A stretch of 14,521 bases of DNA, taken from contig JBBAEA010000093.1 in assembly GCA_041656175.1 (NCBI GenBank), positions 1 to 14,521 on the forward strand. Direction: 5' to 3'. The stretch's first letter is position 1. Every line of letters begins with the position of its first letter. Shown here one piece after another: positions 1 through 8,187 of the stretch. The notes under the pieces were generated by a model that was given only the letters and a program-made list of their open reading frames with translations, ran no database searches and was not told where the DNA came from. A program made the position numbers and the translations under genes. The DNA comes from JBBAEA01 sp041656175 (GTDB lineage: Bacteria > Myxococcota_A > Bradymonadia > UBA4248).

Positions 1-135
1 GCGAGGGCGCTTGCAAACGTTATTTTTTAGTTTTTGTCTTGACAATCAAGACGGTATCTCCGCGAGGACAGCCCGCGACGCCCCGTCTAGGTTTTGGCGA
101 AACAAGGCTTTGTGCTTGCCCCAAGCTCCGCCTTT
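1..135. other. Non-coding left edge of the window
   Basis: No convincing gene lies here. One frame runs into a stop at 28-30, so the first 27 bases could encode the last nine residues (ARALANVIF) of an upstream plus-strand gene; this is too short to support. A small inverted repeat GTCTTGA-caa-TCAAGAC lies at 36-52; its flanking T-run is on the wrong side for an intrinsic terminator on either strand. Long open frames cross this stretch on both strands but contain repeat DNA and look non-coding. Confidence 0.4.
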
Positions 136-299
136 CGCGCGCAAGTTTCCTCGAAAAAAGCTCAATTTGTGCAGTACACTCTGCGATGTTTCGGCTATTC
201 GCCGTAATTTCGACATAAATATCGAAATCGAACGCCGTAGACGCCCTGTGGCTTGCATGCCATGCATGAAATGCAAGCCCACGTCGCATAAAATACGCT
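136..299 (+). repeat. Multi-hairpin dispersed repeat, copy A
   Basis: This is one of three related intergenic elements (the others are at 9917-10140 and 13723-13868). It starts with the family motif CGCGCGCAAGTTTCCTC (136-152). It then has a small hairpin CGGC-TATTC-GCCG (192-204), a hairpin ATTTCGA/TCGAAAT (207-213 with 222-228), a segment AACGCCGTAGACG, and a hairpin GGCTTGCAT/ATGCAAGCC (250-258 with 271-279). The block 207-279 matches the reverse complement of 10046-10118 in copy B, and both are 73 bp. The tail GCATAAAATACGCT (286-299) resembles, on the other strand, AGCGCATTTTATGC of copy C. Unlike B and C it lacks the G-run/C-run ends, so it may be a decayed or rearranged copy. It sits about 120 bp upstream of the histidine kinase start. 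The boundaries are approximate. Confidence 0.65.
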
Positions 300-392
300 C
301 ATTACGCCTTTTTCTTAGTGTTCTTGCACTACACCTTTGCTTTACTAAGGGCTTCGCGTTAATTTTTCACATCGCAATATCGCTAAAATAGC

Positions 393-407
393 CTACGAAC
401 TTCGTAG
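393..407 (+). promoter_or_regulatory. Hairpin just upstream of the kinase ribosome-binding region
   Basis: CTACGA (393-398) pairs with TCGTAG (402-407) across a three-base loop. It directly abuts the purine-rich GAAGAAGAGA that probably serves as ribosome-binding site for the GTG start at 423. The pairing is visible in the sequence; an effect on translation is only inferred. Confidence 0.3.
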
Positions 408-422
408 AAGAAGAGATCGCCA

Positions 423-2114
423 GTGGCAAATAAACCCCTCAACAATCCCTCCATAAAGAAAAGCGAAACACAGGCTCTTTCCGTTGCTGTGCAGTTTACG
501 AGCTTTGTACGTATAGCCTTCGCGCTCCTACTTTTGTTGAGCACATTCATCAATATGCAGAGCATCAGCCAGGCAATATTGCTAGAGCTGCACTACCGAC
601 TTTTACTCGCTTGTTTGATGGAAGTTTTCGCATTTAGCGCGATCATTGGACTACTTCTTCGCACAAAACGTGGTATTCGTGCCATTTTCTACGTAGGACT
701 ATTTCACGATGCACTACTTGCTAGCGTCTTTGTCCTGCTCTCAGGCTACGATGAAAGCCCCTTTACATACTTATTTTTGATCGTCCCCCTCTACAGTGGG
801 ATCAGCTTACAACGTCGCGGTGGCGTATTTGGGGCCATCGCATCGACAACGGTGATTTTACTGCTTTTTGTGGCGCTACCTTTAATAGTAGCAGTCTCCC
901 ACAAAGATTCCTTGCTACCACTGTATTTTCAGCGTCTTTTAGTGGCTTTAGACGTTACAGAGGCAGTCATTAACTGGCAGCGCTTAATATTACTCGTTTT
1001 AACTTGTTTTGGGGTAGGCCTTTTAACGGGACAACTATCGCATTTCTACGAGCGAACTAAGGGGAAGCTAGAGCAGACTTCCTTGGCACTCAGCGCGTTT
1101 AAAAACCTACACGAAAAGATTTTGAACGCGCTTCCAAACGGCGTCATAACCACAAACGCCGAGAACTCCGAGATTATGTACTTCAACCATGCGGCTGCCA
1201 CGATGTTTGACTTCGCTGAAGAGTCGCGTTTGCAACTTCGTGAATTTTTTACGCCAAAGCTCTCTATGCAAATGCTAGAGCGAGGCGAGCGTAGTTATCA
1301 AGTCTCTTGTCAACAGTTTGTGCCAGCTCCAAAACACGCGCTTGACTTATACATTATAGAAGACATCAGTTCGCTCAAAGAAGCACAAAAGATTTTGCAC
1401 AGAACACAAAGATTAAGTGTTTTAGGCGAATTTTCAGCAAAAATAGCCCACGAAATAAAAAATCCGCTAGCCTGCGTCTCAGGCTGTGTCGAGATGTTAA
1501 CGATGGACTCCAAGAGCGAGGAGGAACAAACGCTACTAAAACTGCTCAGCAGTGAAACGGAGCGTCTCAATAAATTATTGAATAATATTTTGGTGTTTTC
1601 GAAAAAGCCAAAATTAAACTTCACATTACAGTCGATTCAAGAAATAATCGAGAACACCTGGGAGCTTCTAGCTCGGGATCAGGCAAGTACGGGTATTGAG
1701 TTTCACAGCCAAATCGATGTGAAATTCGAGGAAAAGATCGATGAGACGTCCTTTTCACAGATTTTGCTCATTTTGTGGCGAAACGCGATCGAGGCAATGA
1801 ACGGCGAGGGGAGCATTTTTTGTGAATTGGCTAAGACAGACGAAACGGTGTTACAAATCTACAACACGGGTCCCAAGATCGCGTCCGAAGAGGAGAGCAA
1901 AATTTTCGACCCCTTCTACAGCACCAAAGAGCGCGGTTCCGGCATAGGGCTAGCCGTCGCCAAACAACTCGCCCAGGACACAAACCTCCTGTTACGCTTG
2001 AATTTGTCGCATGAGTATTGTTGTTTTGAGCTAGTTTTCAATGCCCACGGTGGCAACGCGGTGCAGCGCGAGTACGAATTTGAGTTGAGGAGTGAGGATT
2101 TTGTTGAGGATTAG
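423..2114 (+). CDS. Membrane-bound PAS-containing sensor histidine kinase (PilS/NtrB-like)
   Basis: This is a sensor kinase of 563 residues that autophosphorylates on histidine and should pass the phosphate to a response regulator. Residues 28-205 hold about six hydrophobic membrane segments with short loops, as in PilS. A PAS-like region follows at about 226-320 (LPNGVITTN, MYFNHAAATMF). The HisKA H-box is at 330-350 (AHEIKNPLA, phosphoacceptor His343). The HATPase domain has an N-box (LWRNAIEAM, Asn454), an F-box (FDPFYSTKERG, from 495) and a G2 box (GSGIGLAVAKQL, from 505). The G1 box reads NTGPKI rather than DxGxG; Asn at this place occurs in other active kinases, so I do not call it dead. 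The start is GTG at 423: an in-frame stop lies at 405-407 and a purine-rich GAAGAAGAGA precedes it. No response regulator follows, so the partner is upstream of the window or elsewhere. The signal sensed is unknown. Confidence 0.93.
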   Translation: MANKPLNNPSIKKSETQALSVAVQFTSFVRIAFALLLLLSTFINMQSISQAILLELHYRLLLACLMEVFAFSAIIGLLLRTKRGIRAIFYVGLFHDALLASVFVLLSGYDESPFTYLFLIVPLYSGISLQRRGGVFGAIASTTVILLLFVALPLIVAVSHKDSLLPLYFQRLLVALDVTEAVINWQRLILLVLTCFGVGLLTGQLSHFYERTKGKLEQTSLALSAFKNLHEKILNALPNGVITTNAENSEIMYFNHAAATMFDFAEESRLQLREFFTPKLSMQMLERGERSYQVSCQQFVPAPKHALDLYIIEDISSLKEAQKILHRTQRLSVLGEFSAKIAHEIKNPLACVSGCVEMLTMDSKSEEEQTLLKLLSSETERLNKLLNNILVFSKKPKLNFTLQSIQEIIENTWELLARDQASTGIEFHSQIDVKFEEKIDETSFSQILLILWRNAIEAMNGEGSIFCELAKTDETVLQIYNTGPKIASEEESKIFDPFYSTKERGSGIGLAVAKQLAQDTNLLLRLNLSHEYCCFELVFNAHGGNAVQREYEFELRSEDFVED

Positions 2115-2345
2115 CGCGTTTCATCGCGTATCTTGGGTGCATAAAGCGTGATTCTACGTGGCTGTGTAGGCCTGCAAAATGGCGAAAGCCGTGAAGCGTA
2201 AAGGATGCTCGAGTGCGAGCCAAAATCGACGTTGATTTGTGCATAGTGAACGGCGTCATCTTTTTACATTTATGGCTTGCAATGGGGCTGTACGTTGCTT
2301 ATACTCTACATGGGTGTATTTTTTACTTCGCTGGTGAGGAGTGTG

Positions 2346-5300
2346 ATGGGAAAATCAATTTGTGCAACGTTTCTTCCAATTTTAATAATTTTTAGTTTTA
2401 TTTTAGCGTGTGGTAACGAACCCATTGTAGTCGAGCCAGGCGAGACGAGTTTCCGCGTAGCTGGCGGAGCTAACGTTGCCAGTGACTTGGTCAATGCACA
2501 GAGTATATTTGGGCAAGTGGGCGATGGACCTTCAAGAAACAACACCACCCCGCCTAATACTGATATATTAAAGGAGTGTAGTCTCAACTCTAATCAAAGT
2601 TTTGAACTCATCGTAGTTGGGCAAGAAAAACGTCGAGTCTCTCTCAACAGCTCAGTCAATCTCTCGGTCATTGCGAAAATAACGACATTGGACGACGCGG
2701 GAAAAGTCGATAACGTAAGCTACGATAGCGGCATTGCTTGGACAATCGTCCGTGGCCCATCTGCGGCAAACAACGCAAGTATATCTCCCGAGATCAATAC
2801 GCGCACCAACAACACCTTGAACACGACGACCTTCTCCTCTGGCACAGGGATAAGCAAATACTATGTCAATGCTTTCCACGCTTGTGCTAAGTCGCCCGCG
2901 ACTTTCACCATCGAAGTTACTAAGCCCGCTAGCGTTGGGGATGGTGGCCTCATTAAAGGGGATAATGACACCATTAACAACACCGAACCACCAAGCGATT
3001 TAGGTAAAGGCGACGCAAAATATGATGGTAAAAATTTAGCCATCGTACCAGAGGGTGGAACCAACCTTATGGTCTATGCCAAAGATTCCGTTGACATCGG
3101 TGGCTTCTTCTTGGTCAACGATCTTGGTGAAGCAGGGGCCGAAATGATGTGGAAACTCGTGCGGGCAGGACAGAAATCAGGTGCTACTATCGCAGGTTCC
3201 ACCAAAGAGTCGGGTAAAATCACTACAGGTCCTGGAGGGTATTTTAGTGTAAAGTTTGACGCCGGAAGCCGTTATGGCGAGCAGTACTACCTCAACTTCT
3301 ATCAAGCGAATATGGCTGCACGCCCGTTGGTTATATCCATTAGGGTCATCGCACTCCCAGCTATTGGGGACAAACCCGATGCATCGCTCGGCGGTTCTAA
3401 ACCTGCCGCAACCATCGATGAGAACGGAAACATCAAAGACAAAGATGGAAATGTTATTTCCAAAGAGGATCTTTTTAAAGACAAAGATCTCAAAGATAAA
3501 AATGGAAATCCTATTGACGTTAAAGACACTACCCTTGTGAAGGACAAAAATGGCAATTGGGTTTTGGTCGACAGTAACGGCGACCCCGTCTATGCGGATC
3601 TTGACGGTGATGGAAATTTAGATCCCATCGTTATCGTCGTCGATGACGATGGCGGTGTTGAAGGTTTTGATCTCGACGGCGATGCGAAAGCTGACATCCC
3701 CTTCCCAAGCTCGGTTGTTGTACCACCCAGCTTGCCACAACCTTCTAAGGGTAGCGCGAGCTACGATATTTATTGCTTAAGCATAGACGGCAAGAGCTGG
3801 TCTCAAAATTGTGGTCTGCGTAGAGTTCCCGCTGATTCCCATTTAAAACTGCAGTTCCGCTTTAAATTGAAAAATAGCTCCAAATACCTTACCAGCAAAA
3901 ATATCGATGGTGAAGAAACAATGACATTCAAAGTCATTAAGGGAGCTGACCCCAATAACGACGGTGGCATATGGATAAACGGCAAGGCCGAAACCGACGC
4001 CGAAGGCAAAGTTACTAAAACTGGCAGCATCAACCCAGATGGCTCGCAGAACAGCGACCCCAACGGAATTATTAGCCTAGACTTTTACGCGGGCAACGGC
4101 TTTAGTTCTACCTATTATGTATATGCAGGAAGCGATAAAGCCACCGCCGCCATGATACCTATAACCGTATCTTACCTATCCAACGATTCTACAACCCAAG
4201 GGGATAAGCCCAGTGAAAACTCCGAGGATCCTCCGCTTTCACTACCCGCATACGACAGCAAAATCGGTAACATCGTATTCGTCGTTTTGGGCAACACCGC
4301 TCTTAAAACACCGACGGCTAGAACGCTGTACCTCGAATTCGTGCTCGTAAAAGACACAGTGGGAAGCAATGGTGAGCACTGCTCCAAGCTTTACGCCACA
4401 GATCCCAAATGCTGGGTACCCTACGAAAGAGTGCACTGGACCATTATTCGCGGCGCATCTACCAGCAATAACGCCTCCATAGGTTCTCCTATTTCCACAG
4501 CCGACGGTGAGAGTAAAACACGCAATAGATTCTATTCTGGAACTGCATACGACGCGCTCTACTACGTCAATGCATTTCATCCCAATGTCTTGAGCAACTC
4601 TGCCCTGCCAGCTGGACCCAAAAACCCACCAAAACCGCTGACTTACACCATCAGCGTTATACAACACAATGGCTCTGGTTCCGATTGTACGAGCTGCACT
4701 GACCCAGACTCGGGCGTCCCGACGGCGGCCATGTGTAAATCGCTCAACGAACTCTGCAAAGATGATCGCAGTAGCGACGCTTGCAAAACTTATGTAGACA
4801 ACACTTTTAACTGTCAGCTTGGCGTGACGGAATGTGACGCACTACTCGATAAAAAGCTCAATGCCTGCAAAACCGACTCCGAAACAGAGATTGATGGACC
4901 AGACGGTAAATGCAAATACACCTTATCACTTATGGGAGAGCAAGAACGAATTATTCCTACAAAAAGTTCAGATACTTTCTCGGTAAAGCTCGTCAAATCT
5001 TGCGATGGTGACCCTGAGCTTGTAGCCAGTGACGAGGATATTTATTTGTTTAGCCTCGGTGCTGAGCCCAAAGAGGTCAACAACGGTCGCATCGCTACGC
5101 GAATCATAACCACAGATAGCAGCGGCGTAGCTAAGGGAAGATTTAATGCGGGAGCTGCCGATGGAGCATCCTATCACGTCGTCGCTAGCTACCCCGGAAA
5201 AGTCAAAGAAATCGACGAAAACAGAAACATTGTTTTCGAGACTGCGAACAACGCGAATGTGTCTTTATACTATACCACAAGATACACAGGAGACGATAAT

Positions 5301-7364
5301 CTCGATCCTTCCAAGACTCATCTTTTGGAAATTACTGCAACCGTAAATGATGCTATCTTTGGTAATCCCCCTAAAACGTCCGTTGAGAGCGTCGATTTTT
5401 ATGTCGTAATTTCAGACTACCTTAAATGCCATCATTTTGAGCCTAGTCTTGTTGCCAGCACGTTCAATAGCGAAAAACACGACAAAGCGAGCATGACGGG
5501 GGTGAAGAAAACCGATGATGCCTTCATAGCTCAACTCACAACTGATGCAGCGCAAAATAACACCATTAATCTCGCCAATAGTTTGACTATCGTTGCAGTG
5601 GGCAAGAACAGTGCTTCAGCGCCTGTTGCCTTCAACTGCGTAGAATCGACGTACATGCGAGATAATAACACTGCCGACGACCCCGAGAAGCAGGATAAGC
5701 TTAGCGTTACCCTAGACTTAGAACTGCTCCCCCTAAAGCTAGAGGGAAGCTATGATATGAACGTCATGCTAGATCTTGGCGGTTTCTTAGATGAGTCCAC
5801 TACGTTGGGCGCCGAAATTGCGAAAGTACAACAAACTTTTGCTGAATTTATCGAAAAAGTAAATGGTAAAACTATTACCGAAGAATTTGTAAAACAACTA
5901 ACTGCCCCTGGTAACTGTGGAAACTGGCTGTGCGGTGGCTCTGCCTGCAAGCTTTGCACAAACCTTATTGCTCTTTTTGAAAAACCTTTTGTGCAAAAAC
6001 TGCTCGCCATGGGTATTGATGCACTACTCAATAAGTTAACTGGTGGTGTTGATCCCAAAGTGCCCGTTTGTAGACTCGTTGATGGCATTCAGTTCACCGA
6101 ATTACTCGGAACGATTAAACTAGAACTTACCGGTGACAGCTATTCTGGCGATTTTGTGGTGGAAGGCGTTAAACTTCTAGGAACAGACTTAGACTCTGAA
6201 CTACCCGTTATTAAAGGAAGAATTAGCGGAGCCCAGCTTGAAGGCTACAACAGCTTATCGATAGATCAGTTTGCCCTAAATTTTGCATACGGTGAACTCG
6301 TATACGGAGCCCTAGCAAAGTTACTTAATGTTGGCTCAGATGGAAGAATGGTATTAAACAAACTGATTGATTGTGAAAAACTCTTTAAGAACGGTATACT
6401 TGGTATGAATCACGATCAATTCGAGACCATATGCAAAACTGCAATGGGCGCATTCAACGATATGACAATAAGTTTCGTAGAATCCAAATACATCGCAGTA
6501 AACATTACGCTCGCGGGCTCTGCGAAGTTAGAGCTTGGGGAGAGCACAAGCGACAGTTATACAGACCTCATATACAACGGTAGGTGGGATGGTGAAGGAA
6601 GCATCGGCGGAGGCAAGCAAGTTGTACAGGGACTATGGGTTGGACTACGTAAGAAAACTGCGGGCAACAACAGCGACTGCGGTAGCTGCAGTATGCCTGC
6701 TTACAAAGACCTCGAAACCTTCATCGGCGAGAACAGCGTCTGCAGACGAAAAGTTAAAGAAAACCCGCCCGAACTCGAAGGAAAAGTAACGGCCAAAGAC
6801 TGCCTCATGGGAACTTACGAAGTCGGAGCACGAAAAACTAATAATCTCTGCGCTGATAAAAAGTGCCAAGTAGCTGCGGTACCATTCTGCAAAGATGACG
6901 GCACTTTCAATGGCACGTTCACAACCGTGTCCGAAGATGTGATTAAACTCTTTGCTAACTACAATTGTAAGGTTGCTCACGATGATAGCTGCGATGGAAA
7001 CGATGAGATTTATACAAGCAAAACTAGCAACATGAAATGCTGGAGCAATGGCGCGTGCAGCTGCGAAGGTGTTACAAACACTGAAGTTGCAGCTTGCAAC
7101 GGTAGCGAGATCAGTTCCTGCACTAATCTGGACGCAAGTCCTGCTAACGTTAAGGAGCTGCTCGGTATTCAAACTAACTCCGTGGAACGTTTGGCTACTA
7201 ACCTCTCTTTATCTATCGATCAAATCAAAGAACTTCTGCAGATCAAATGCTTGCAAAATCTATCAGAGACTGCTTGCAAGGCTACATGTGCTAATACAGA
7301 TGGCTATGCGACCAACACCTGCTTAGAGTCGCCAGAGTTCGAAGTCTGTATGCCACAAGGATAG
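2346..7364 (+). CDS. Giant multi-domain lipoprotein with Ig-like repeats and Ca-binding-type linker
   Basis: A 1,672-residue lipoprotein of unknown function. I chose ATG 2346 over the upstream TTG at 2277 because GGTGAGGAG (2333-2341) precedes it and a clean signal peptide follows: MGKS, a hydrophobic core, lipobox ILAC, lipidated Cys22, Gly at +2. Five divergent beta-rich modules lie at about 78-193, 222-339, 469-610, 634-772 and 855-957. They share a W-[TK]-[IL]-[IV]-R-[GA]-like strand (W132, W269, F528, W698) and an F-x-[ASY]-[GS]...YYV-type strand near their ends; modules 1 and 4 are closest (WTIVRG...NNASI and WTIIRG...NNASI). The linker at about 358-454 is full of KDKxGN and DLDGDGNLD loops like EF-hand/dockerin or thrombospondin-3 calcium sites. 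Cys-rich stretches lie at about 779-848 and 1439-1672, and a less defined alpha/beta region at 1116-1434. An outer-membrane or surface location is inferred. No enzymatic motif is visible. A strong terminator follows. Confidence 0.9.
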   Translation: MGKSICATFLPILIIFSFILACGNEPIVVEPGETSFRVAGGANVASDLVNAQSIFGQVGDGPSRNNTTPPNTDILKECSLNSNQSFELIVVGQEKRRVSLNSSVNLSVIAKITTLDDAGKVDNVSYDSGIAWTIVRGPSAANNASISPEINTRTNNTLNTTTFSSGTGISKYYVNAFHACAKSPATFTIEVTKPASVGDGGLIKGDNDTINNTEPPSDLGKGDAKYDGKNLAIVPEGGTNLMVYAKDSVDIGGFFLVNDLGEAGAEMMWKLVRAGQKSGATIAGSTKESGKITTGPGGYFSVKFDAGSRYGEQYYLNFYQANMAARPLVISIRVIALPAIGDKPDASLGGSKPAATIDENGNIKDKDGNVISKEDLFKDKDLKDKNGNPIDVKDTTLVKDKNGNWVLVDSNGDPVYADLDGDGNLDPIVIVVDDDGGVEGFDLDGDAKADIPFPSSVVVPPSLPQPSKGSASYDIYCLSIDGKSWSQNCGLRRVPADSHLKLQFRFKLKNSSKYLTSKNIDGEETMTFKVIKGADPNNDGGIWINGKAETDAEGKVTKTGSINPDGSQNSDPNGIISLDFYAGNGFSSTYYVYAGSDKATAAMIPITVSYLSNDSTTQGDKPSENSEDPPLSLPAYDSKIGNIVFVVLGNTALKTPTARTLYLEFVLVKDTVGSNGEHCSKLYATDPKCWVPYERVHWTIIRGASTSNNASIGSPISTADGESKTRNRFYSGTAYDALYYVNAFHPNVLSNSALPAGPKNPPKPLTYTISVIQHNGSGSDCTSCTDPDSGVPTAAMCKSLNELCKDDRSSDACKTYVDNTFNCQLGVTECDALLDKKLNACKTDSETEIDGPDGKCKYTLSLMGEQERIIPTKSSDTFSVKLVKSCDGDPELVASDEDIYLFSLGAEPKEVNNGRIATRIITTDSSGVAKGRFNAGAADGASYHVVASYPGKVKEIDENRNIVFETANNANVSLYYTTRYTGDDNLDPSKTHLLEITATVNDAIFGNPPKTSVESVDFYVVISDYLKCHHFEPSLVASTFNSEKHDKASMTGVKKTDDAFIAQLTTDAAQNNTINLANSLTIVAVGKNSASAPVAFNCVESTYMRDNNTADDPEKQDKLSVTLDLELLPLKLEGSYDMNVMLDLGGFLDESTTLGAEIAKVQQTFAEFIEKVNGKTITEEFVKQLTAPGNCGNWLCGGSACKLCTNLIALFEKPFVQKLLAMGIDALLNKLTGGVDPKVPVCRLVDGIQFTELLGTIKLELTGDSYSGDFVVEGVKLLGTDLDSELPVIKGRISGAQLEGYNSLSIDQFALNFAYGELVYGALAKLLNVGSDGRMVLNKLIDCEKLFKNGILGMNHDQFETICKTAMGAFNDMTISFVESKYIAVNITLAGSAKLELGESTSDSYTDLIYNGRWDGEGSIGGGKQVVQGLWVGLRKKTAGNNSDCGSCSMPAYKDLETFIGENSVCRRKVKENPPELEGKVTAKDCLMGTYEVGARKTNNLCADKKCQVAAVPFCKDDGTFNGTFTTVSEDVIKLFANYNCKVAHDDSCDGNDEIYTSKTSNMKCWSNGACSCEGVTNTEVAACNGSEISSCTNLDASPANVKELLGIQTNSVERLATNLSLSIDQIKELLQIKCLQNLSETACKATCANTDGYATNTCLESPEFEVCMPQG

Positions 7365-7408
7365 TGCAGGAAGCTTAGTCTAAGTAAACGCTCTTAACCC
7401 AGTTCATC

Positions 7409-7456
7409 AAAACCGCAAACACCCAAGGCCAAGAACAATCGGGTGTTTGCGGTTTT
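7409..7456 (+). terminator. Strong Rho-independent terminator, possibly bidirectional
   Basis: A perfect 16-bp inverted repeat, AAAACCGCAAACACCC (7409-7424) against its complement (7441-7456), with a 16-nt loop. The stem begins with four A and ends with four T, so it could terminate from either side. It lies 44 nt after the stop codon of the giant lipoprotein gene. Confidence 0.85.
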
Positions 7457-7830
7457 CGCTGTTTTAAGCACAAACACGCCTGCGTCACTGGTAGCACTTT
7501 GTTGTGAGCAAAACTTTCTTGATTTTCTTCAGGTTTTCACGCGATGATTACAAAAAATCAATGCATCGCTAAAAATGACCCCAAAAAATGGAATCTTTAC
7601 TAAGCGTGCAAAGCTCAATGCGTATTTAAGTAAGCAGAAAAACTCTTCAATATACAATTTCCCACCTTAAACTATTTTAATTTGACCTTTGCTCTTTGTT
7701 TACGCTACTTTACTCCTATTGCATGCGCAAAAATTTTGTGCTTGCAATGATATTATCTCAATTTCTAAATCTCGAACGAATATTAAGTTATTAATCTAAA
7801 CTTCTTTTGTGGAAGCTCTGAACAAGCGCT
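7457..7830. other. AT-rich intergenic stretch
   Basis: No open frame of interest, RNA gene or clear repeat was found here. The stretch is AT-rich with many A and T runs, especially 7540-7800. It probably holds promoter or upstream regulatory DNA for the genes to the right, but no confident -35/-10 pair can be named. Confidence 0.4.
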
Positions 7831-7873
7831 GTGGGGGCTTTGCGGGGACTTGGATCCCCGTTGAGGGGGAGCC
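7831..7873. repeat. G-rich nested hairpin, possible remnant of the A/B/C repeat family
   Basis: CGGGGA (7843-7848) pairs with TCCCCG (7855-7860) across a six-base loop, and an outer GGCT (7836-7839) can pair with AGCC (7870-7873). The line-up GTGGGGG...GC...GGATC-CCCG-TTGAGGGGG-AGCCG resembles the end of copy C, GTGGGGGGTAGCGC..GATCACCCG..GCAGGGG-CCG (13721-13758). The pairing is certain; kinship to the repeat family is a guess. The inner arm looks a little like a tRNA T-arm but no tRNA can be built around it. Confidence 0.35.
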
Positions 7874-7920
7874 GAAACGAGTAAAACTAAATGTTTGTAA
7901 GTTGATAGCTCACTTTCGCA

Positions 7921-8181
7921 GTGAATATGTCCAAGCCAAGCTCACTTGAGCTTGAGACACGCGAACAAGAAAAAACCGTAGTTTTTTTCATAAAATTAGA
8001 TTTGCGCTATCGAACACAAGGCTGCATGCGTGCAGCACAAGTCGCAGTCGAATTTGTGAACAGCCGCAAACCCTCGCGCACTGCAAGGGCTTGGGTCGTA
8101 GAGGGATACTTCCCCTACAAATGTAATATCGTATTCATCAGAGCCTCACTATATATTATGATGCATCCTAAACAAGGTTAG
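7921..8181 (+). CDS. Doubtful small ORF, 86 residues, upstream of the AlbA_2 gene
   Basis: The frame opens with GTG at 7921 (or ATG 7927) and stops at 8179-8181, six bases before the ATG at 8188, a spacing that would suit translational coupling. The composition is not absurd for a protein (basic, with VVFFIKLDLRYR and AAQVAVEFVN stretches), but no family is recognised and there is no Shine-Dalgarno sequence. The DNA is full of short hairpins: 7937-7954 (CAAGCTC/GAGCTTG), 7970-7987 (AAAAAAC/GTTTTTT), 8021-8036 (GCTGCA/TGCAGC) and 8098-8118 (GTAG-a-GGGA/TCCCCTAC). That favours a structured leader or repeat DNA over coding. Confidence 0.25.
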   Translation: MNMSKPSSLELETREQEKTVVFFIKLDLRYRTQGCMRAAQVAVEFVNSRKPSRTARAWVVEGYFPYKCNIVFIRASLYIMMHPKQG

Positions 8182-8187
8182 CTCTCC

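Noticed and set aside
36..52. Hairpin GTCTTGA-caa-TCAAGAC as a terminator of an upstream gene
   Set aside because: The T-run precedes the stem on the plus strand, and on the minus strand the stem is followed by A, so neither direction fits.
249..267. TGGC...TGC pattern resembling a sigma54 promoter upstream of the kinase
   Set aside because: The spacing does not fit TGGCAC-N5-TTGC, and the bases form the arms of a hairpin in repeat A.
11..391. Open frame of 126 codons (TTG start) and opposite-strand frames across the left intergenic region
   Set aside because: They run through the palindromic repeat A and give low-complexity, Arg/Cys-rich translations. No ribosome-binding site is present.
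6645..7172. 175-codon minus-strand frame inside the giant lipoprotein gene
   Set aside because: It lies wholly antisense to a Cys-rich coding region whose own frame is continuous with a signal peptide and repeated motifs.
7841..7862. Possible tRNA T-arm (CGGGG...CCCCG)
   Set aside because: The loop lacks TTCRA, and no acceptor, anticodon or D arm can be assembled around it.
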